From Bacillota bacterium (lineage in GTDB: Bacteria; Bacillota; Bacilli; Paenibacillales; Paenibacillaceae): a stretch of DNA of 36,671 nucleotides. The position numbers were made by a program, and so were the translations under genes. Below the pieces are notes generated by a model that had not been told where the DNA came from, ran no database searches, and worked only from the letters and a program-made list of their open reading frames with translations. Shown piece after piece: positions 32,325 through 36,671 of this stretch. Location: assembly GCA_023391635.1 (NCBI GenBank), contig JAEWAQ010000054.1, forward strand, positions 1-36,671. The letters are read 5' to 3'. Numbering within the stretch: the first letter of the stretch is position 1; every line of letters begins with the position of its first letter.

Positions 32325-32563
32325 CCTAATCGTCGGGTGCGGCGGCTGGTTGGGGAGAATGGTCGCTGTGGTCGTCTAATCGTCGGTTGCGGCGGCTGGT
32401 TGGGGAGAATGGTCGCTGTGGTCGCCTAATCGTCGGGTGCGGCGGTCGGTTGGAGAGAATAGTCGCGGTGGTCGCCTAATCTCGGGATCGGAGGTTAGTT
32501 GGAGAGAATAGTCGCTGAGGTCGCCTAATGGTCAGGTGCGGCGGTTGGTTGGAGTGAAAGACG
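32325..32563. repeat. 50-bp tandem repeat, about 4.8 copies, upstream of cysJ
   Basis: Units begin CCTAATCGTCGG (TCTAATCGTCGG in copy 2) at 32325, 32375, 32425, 32475 and 32524 (50, 50, 50, 49 bp, then a partial). Each continues GGCGGCTGGTTGG and ends GAGAATGGTCGCTGTGGTCG or a near variant. Copies 1 and 2 are almost identical; divergence grows towards the cysJ side. It has no palindrome and its sequence is unrelated to the other arrays. It follows the terminator directly and stops about 150 bp before the cysJ promoter. Confidence 0.95.
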
Positions 32564-32716
32564 AAGAAGCCGTTTTTTCTTGGCTTAGAGATGCTATAAG
32601 TAAATATGATAATTGTTTGCCCCCGAATTTCGTGTCCTATCCATTGAAGCGCGGAGACGAATGTGATAAATTGAAAAAGTGAAGATGTTAAATTAATCTG
32701 ATAAGAATACTATGAA

Positions 32717-32744
32717 TTGACACATCTACATCTATCCTTATCAA
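32717..32744 (+). promoter_or_regulatory. Possible promoter of cysJI
   Basis: TTGACA (32717-32722) is a perfect -35 box; TATCAA (32739-32744) after 16 bp is a modest -10 box (four of six). The start would be about 20 bases before the cysJ ATG. The AT-rich 140 bp upstream (32575-32716) could bind a sulfur regulator such as CymR or CysL, but no specific site was recognised. Confidence 0.5.
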
Positions 32745-32771
32745 ATTGCCATTCGTGCGAGGTGCTTCATC

Positions 32772-34637
32772 ATGACGCTTCAAGTTTTGAACAGTCCGTT
32801 CAATCAGGAGCAGGTAGACCTGCTGGGCAAGCTGCTCCCGACGTTGACCGGAACGCAGCAAATATGGCTCAGCGGTTATTTGACCGCATTGCAAGGAACG
32901 GCGCTGGCCGTGCCCGGCGCTTCTCCCGCGGTAGCGTCCGCTTCCGTCGCCGTAGCCGACAAGCCGGCTCCTGTATCGAAAGAAGTGACCATACTCTTCG
33001 GAACGCAGACCGGCAACAGCCAGGGGCTAGCGAAGAAACTGGCCCACAAGCTGGAAGAAGGCGGATTTCAAGTCGCGTTGTCCGTTATGCGCGATTTTAA
33101 GCCGAATACGCTCAAGAAGGTCCGCAATCTGCTGATCTTGGTCAGCACCCACGGAGAAGGAGATCCGCCGGACAATGCGATGTCGTTCTACGAGTTCCTG
33201 CATAGCAAGCGGGCGCCACAGCTGGACGACCTGAAATTTTCCGTGCTGGCGCTTGGCGATACGTCATACGAGCAATTCTGCCAGACGGGCAAAGATTTCG
33301 ACAAGCGTCTGGAGGAGCTCGGCGGCAAACGGCTCGCTCCCCGCGTCGACTGTGACGTGGACTTCGACGAGCCGGCCGCGGCGTGGATGGAGAGCGTGCT
33401 TGGACAACTGGCTGAAGATCAGCAGCAGGCTGCCGGTGCCGCAACGCCGGCAGGCGTGACAGCCGGCGCATTCGCGCTTGCGGGCGCTGCCTCCCCGGCA
33501 GAGTCGTCTCCCTATTCGCGAACGAACCCGTTCCATGCCGAAGTGCTTGACAACATCAACTTGAACGGACGCGGATCCGATCTGGAAACTCGCCACCTGG
33601 CGCTGTCGCTGGAAGACTCCGGCTTGCAGTTCGAACCGGGCGATGTCGTCGGCATCTTCCCGGAGAACGATCCGGCGTTAGTCGATGCGGTAATTCAACA
33701 ATTCGGCTGGAATCCGAACGAACTTGTGCCCGCAAACAAGCAAGGCGAGCTAAGCAGGCTTAGAGAAGCGCTATCGGCACATTACGATATTTCGACGTTG
33801 TCCCGCACCTTGCTCGAGACCGTGGCTCCGCTGTCGGTCGGCGACAGACTGCGTGAGTTCTTGCAGCCGGGCCATGAACAAGAATTGAAGGATTACGTCA
33901 AGGGCCGCGACCTGCTCGACCTAGCGCAGGATTTCGCCCCGTGGCAGACGACGCCTGGCGAATTCGTCTCGCTGCTGCGTAAGCTGCCGGCCCGGCAGTA
34001 CTCGATCGCGAGCAGCTACAAGGCGAACACCGACGAGGTGCATCTGACGATTCGCGCTGTCCGCTACGAGGCGCATGGTCGCATACGGCACGGCGTCTGC
34101 TCGACGCATGTTGCGGACCGGCTGCAGCCGGGCGACAAGCTGCCGATCTACATTCAGAAGAACGATCATTTCCGCCTTCCGGCCAGTCCGGATGCACCGA
34201 TCATCATGATCGGGCCGGGCACCGGCGTCGCGCCGTTCCGCTCCTTCATGGAAGAACGCGCGGAGCTTGGGGCCGCCGGGAAGTCGTGGCTGTTCTACGG
34301 AGACCGCCGGTTTCTGACCGATTTCCTCTACCAGGTCGAGTGGCAGCGTTGGTTGCATGATGGCGTGCTGACGCGCATGGACGTCGCTTTCTCGCGTGAC
34401 ACCGACAAGAAAGTGTATGTCCAGCACCGCATGATGGAGAAGAGCAAGGATCTGTACGCATGGCTGCAAGAAGGGGCAACCGTCTATGTGTGCGGCGACA
34501 AGGATCATATGGCGAAGGACGTCCACGAGACGCTGATCGCCATCGTGGAGAAGGAAGGCGGCAAGAGCCGGGAAGCGGCCGAGGCGTTCGTCTCCGACTT
34601 GCAGCAGCAGAACCGCTATCAACGCGACGTTTACTGA
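32772..34637 (+). CDS. cysJ: Assimilatory sulfite reductase (NADPH) flavoprotein alpha component
   Basis: A 621-residue diflavin reductase that moves electrons from NADPH through FAD and FMN to CysI. The N-terminal flavodoxin domain (about 72-215) has ILFGTQTGNSQGLAKKL, STHGEGDPPDNAM and LALGDTSYEQFC. A Pro/Ala-rich linker leads to the FAD domain (RQYSIASS, GVCSTHVADRL) and the NADPH domain (MIGPGTGVAPFRSFMEERA, LFYGDRRF, YVCGDKDHMAKDV). It ends with the usual YQRDVY, which caps the flavin. GAGGTG lies seven bases before the ATG. It overlaps nothing and is 37 bp ahead of cysI, so the two form one operon. Confidence 0.96.
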   Translation: MTLQVLNSPFNQEQVDLLGKLLPTLTGTQQIWLSGYLTALQGTALAVPGASPAVASASVAVADKPAPVSKEVTILFGTQTGNSQGLAKKLAHKLEEGGFQVALSVMRDFKPNTLKKVRNLLILVSTHGEGDPPDNAMSFYEFLHSKRAPQLDDLKFSVLALGDTSYEQFCQTGKDFDKRLEELGGKRLAPRVDCDVDFDEPAAAWMESVLGQLAEDQQQAAGAATPAGVTAGAFALAGAASPAESSPYSRTNPFHAEVLDNINLNGRGSDLETRHLALSLEDSGLQFEPGDVVGIFPENDPALVDAVIQQFGWNPNELVPANKQGELSRLREALSAHYDISTLSRTLLETVAPLSVGDRLREFLQPGHEQELKDYVKGRDLLDLAQDFAPWQTTPGEFVSLLRKLPARQYSIASSYKANTDEVHLTIRAVRYEAHGRIRHGVCSTHVADRLQPGDKLPIYIQKNDHFRLPASPDAPIIMIGPGTGVAPFRSFMEERAELGAAGKSWLFYGDRRFLTDFLYQVEWQRWLHDGVLTRMDVAFSRDTDKKVYVQHRMMEKSKDLYAWLQEGATVYVCGDKDHMAKDVHETLIAIVEKEGGKSREAAEAFVSDLQQQNRYQRDVY

Positions 34638-34674
34638 TTCATTGACTCCGTAGAGCGGCGAAAGGAGATTCATC

Positions 34675-36420
34675 ATGGCTGATAAATTATTCATTCCTCT
34701 TGAACAGGACGGTCCTCCCAGCGATGTGGAGCGCATCAAGGAAGATAGCCGCTACTTACGCGGCACGATTGCCGAAGGGCTGGAAGATCCGCTGACGGGC
34801 TCGATCTCCCACGACGATAACCGGTTGATGAAGTTCCACGGCAGCTACATGCAGGACGACAGGGATTTGCGCAACGAACGGGAGCGCCAGAAGCTGGAGC
34901 CAGCTTATCAATTCATGGTGCGCATCCGCGCGCCTGGCGGCGTCGTGACCCCCGATCAATGGCTCGTCATCGACGACCTGGCACAGCAATACGCAGGCAA
35001 TACGATACGTTTGACGACGCGGCAATCGTTCCAGTTGCACGGCATTCTGAAGTGGAACATCAAGCCGCTGTTTCAGGGCATTCACGAAGCGCTGCTTACG
35101 ACGCTGGCGGCTTGTGGAGACGTGAACCGCAACGTCATGTGTAACCCGAATCCTTACCAATCCGAAGTGCATTCGGAAGTATACGAGTGGGCCAAGCGCC
35201 TCAGCGACCATTTCTCCCCGAAGACGAAGGCTTATCATGAAATCTTCCTGAACGGAGAGAAGGTGCTCGACAGCCGCGAAGGCGCGAATGGCGAATCCAG
35301 CGAACAATGCGAAGAGCCGCTGTACGGGGAACTGTATTTGCCTCGCAAGTTCAAATTCGGCATTGCGGTGCCGCCGACGAACGACATCGACGCATTCGGC
35401 CAGGATACCGGACTGATCGCCATCTACGACAACAACAAGCTGAAAGGCTTCAACATCGCAGTCGGCGGCGGGATGGGCATGACCTACGGGGACAAGCTGA
35501 CATACCCGCAAGCGGCGCAAGTGATCGGCTTCTGCACGCCGGAGCAGCTCATCCAGGTGGCGGAAGAGATCGTGAAAATCCAGCGCGACTACGGCAATCG
35601 CTCGCAGCGCAAGAACGCCCGCCTCAAGTACACGATCGACAAGCGCGGGCTCGACTGGTTCAAGAATGAACTTAACGCACGCCTCGGCTGGCAGTTGGAG
35701 GAAGCGCGTCCGTACCATTTTGAGCATAACGGGGACCGGTACGGCTGGGTGAAGGGTAGTAACGGCAAATGGCATTTGACGCTGTTCATCGAGAACGGCC
35801 GGATCAAGGATTGGGACGACTACCCGCTCATGACGGGCTTGCGGGAGATCGCGAAGATCCACACCGGCGACTTCCGGCTCACGCCGAACCAGAACCTGAT
35901 TATCGGCAACATCACGAGCCAGAAGAAGCGGAAGATCGAAGATCTGGTTAAGACGTACAATCTGTCGGACGGCGAGCGGTTCTCCGCTTTGCGGAGAAAT
36001 GCGATGGCCTGCGTCGCGCTGCCGACTTGCGGGCTGGCGATGGCGGAGTCGGAGCGGTATTTTCCGGAGCTGCTGACGAAGTTGGAGTCGGAGCTGGACG
36101 CGGTCGGCTTACGGGACGAAGAGATCGTCATCCGCATGACGGGCTGCCCGAACGGCTGCGCTCGGCCGTTCCTGGCGGAGATCGCCTTCACCGGCAAAGC
36201 GGTCGGCAAGTACAACGTGTACCTGGGCGGCAACTTCGCCGGGGAGCGGCTGAACAAGCTGTATCGCGAGAATATCGGCGAGCAGGAGATTCTCGATACG
36301 CTGCGGCCGATCTTCGCCCGTTACGCGACGGAGCGGCAGGAAGGCGAACATTTCGGCGATTTCACAATCCGTGCCGGTTATGTCAAGGAAGTGACGCACG
36401 GCTTGAACTTCCACGACTAA
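34675..36420 (+). CDS. cysI: Assimilatory sulfite reductase (NADPH) haemoprotein beta component
   Basis: A 581-residue enzyme that reduces sulfite to sulfide with six electrons using sirohaem and a 4Fe-4S cluster. The cluster ligands are Cys446 and Cys452 (ACVALPTCGLAMAE) and Cys491 and Cys495 (TGCPNGCARPF). RLTTRQSFQLHGIL and the matching second-repeat segment GDFRLTPNQNLIIGNI form the sulfite and sirohaem pocket of the two ferredoxin-like halves. GAAAGGAG lies seven bases before the ATG. Full length; two terminator-like hairpins follow. Confidence 0.97.
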   Translation: MADKLFIPLEQDGPPSDVERIKEDSRYLRGTIAEGLEDPLTGSISHDDNRLMKFHGSYMQDDRDLRNERERQKLEPAYQFMVRIRAPGGVVTPDQWLVIDDLAQQYAGNTIRLTTRQSFQLHGILKWNIKPLFQGIHEALLTTLAACGDVNRNVMCNPNPYQSEVHSEVYEWAKRLSDHFSPKTKAYHEIFLNGEKVLDSREGANGESSEQCEEPLYGELYLPRKFKFGIAVPPTNDIDAFGQDTGLIAIYDNNKLKGFNIAVGGGMGMTYGDKLTYPQAAQVIGFCTPEQLIQVAEEIVKIQRDYGNRSQRKNARLKYTIDKRGLDWFKNELNARLGWQLEEARPYHFEHNGDRYGWVKGSNGKWHLTLFIENGRIKDWDDYPLMTGLREIAKIHTGDFRLTPNQNLIIGNITSQKKRKIEDLVKTYNLSDGERFSALRRNAMACVALPTCGLAMAESERYFPELLTKLESELDAVGLRDEEIVIRMTGCPNGCARPFLAEIAFTGKAVGKYNVYLGGNFAGERLNKLYRENIGEQEILDTLRPIFARYATERQEGEHFGDFTIRAGYVKEVTHGLNFHD

Positions 36421-36433
36421 TCGGTTCATGCAT

Positions 36434-36476
36434 AGTGCCGCCAAGGGCTCTCCCGGGTCCCTGGCGGCGCTTCTTC
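36434..36476 (+). terminator. Terminator of cysJI (first hairpin)
   Basis: AGTGCCGCCAAGGG (36434-36447) pairs with CCCTGGCGGCGCT (36459-36471) with one bulged A and one G-U pair, followed by TTCTTC. The stem is strong but the T-tract is weak. Confidence 0.65.
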
Positions 36477-36545
36477 GTCTATGGGAATATTGCTCGAGAA
36501 ACCGAAAGTCAAGCCACATGCGGATGTAACCACTCCATGTGGTTC

Positions 36546-36577
36546 AGCCTGTTGAAAAACCTCAACAGGCTTTTTTT
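36546..36577 (+). terminator. Rho-independent terminator
   Basis: AGCCTGTTGA (36546-36555), loop AAAACC, TCAACAGGCT (36562-36571) and a run of seven Ts. A perfect 10-bp stem that ends cysJI transcription before the next promoter. Confidence 0.92.
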
Positions 36578-36590
36578 GTATCATTATTCT

Positions 36591-36621
36591 TTAACAAATT
36601 ACCGCGTTAATATGGTATAAT
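36591..36621 (+). promoter_or_regulatory. Extended -10 promoter of a gene beyond the window
   Basis: TATAAT (36616-36621) is preceded by TGG, an extended -10 element. TTAACA (36591-36596), 19 bp away, is the best -35 candidate. The 50 bases that remain contain no start codon with a ribosome binding site, so either the leader or the gene lies past the window end. Confidence 0.65.
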
Positions 36622-36671
36622 ATAACTATACTGTATAGGCGGTGGTCATGTGCTTCGGTCAAATCCCAACG

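Overview
The window looks like a chromosomal segment from a Paenibacillus/Cohnella-type member of the Paenibacillaceae. The reasons are a fairly high G+C with Firmicutes gene style (strong AGGAGG ribosome binding sites, GTG and TTG starts), a Bacillus-type FadR repressor with its operator, the fadN-fadA-fadE gene order, and a YtcP/LplB-type sugar ABC transporter beside a YesM/YesN-type two-component system and a GH42 beta-galactosidase. Genus is inference; there is no rRNA in the window.

Layout. 1-127: right end of an IS200/IS605-type element (omega-RNA-like hairpins), cut by the window edge. 131-4022: a CynX/NimT-type MFS exporter and a cytosolic sulfatase on the minus strand, with an AraC-type regulator divergent from the sulfatase. 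4151-18120: a consolidated fatty-acid beta-oxidation locus. fadR-etfB-etfA runs leftwards and fadF-fadN-fadA-fadE-lcfA-thioesterase runs rightwards. A near-consensus FadR operator (7127-7144) lies between the two divergent units. 18189-19710: a TnpB-only IS200/IS605 element with an apparently intact nuclease and a folded right end. 19861-20898: a primary-type sigma factor lacking region 1.1, with its own promoter. 20949-21759: a TipA-like MerR regulator behind a 19-bp-spacer operator/promoter. 21919-22524: a small lipoprotein. 22713-31875: a carbohydrate uptake and hydrolysis cassette (candidate cre site, two permeases, solute-binding lipoprotein, histidine kinase, AraC-type response regulator, GH42 enzyme). 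32717-36475: cysJ-cysI assimilatory sulfite reductase. 36546-36671: a terminator and the promoter of a gene beyond the window.

How the genes work together. Imported fatty acid is activated by LcfA. FadE oxidises the acyl-CoA and passes electrons to EtfAB; FadF, a membrane Fe-S protein, probably passes them on to the quinone pool. FadN (hydratase plus 3-hydroxyacyl-CoA dehydrogenase) and FadA (thiolase) complete the cycle. FadR very likely senses acyl-CoA and represses both arms.

The most unusual structure is non-coding. Four intergenic gaps hold tandem arrays of four kinds of sequence that nevertheless share nearly the same period (50-52 bp, about five helical turns), and one of these gaps also carries an 11-bp (one-turn) array. 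Three arrays sit inside the beta-oxidation operons. Three of the four 50-52-bp gaps (5430-5607, 13521-13845, 32017-32192) carry the same imperfect palindrome, TGTAYGA-N4-TCRTWCA, which has the layout of the FadR box (7-bp arms, 4-bp centre) and differs mainly at one base per arm.
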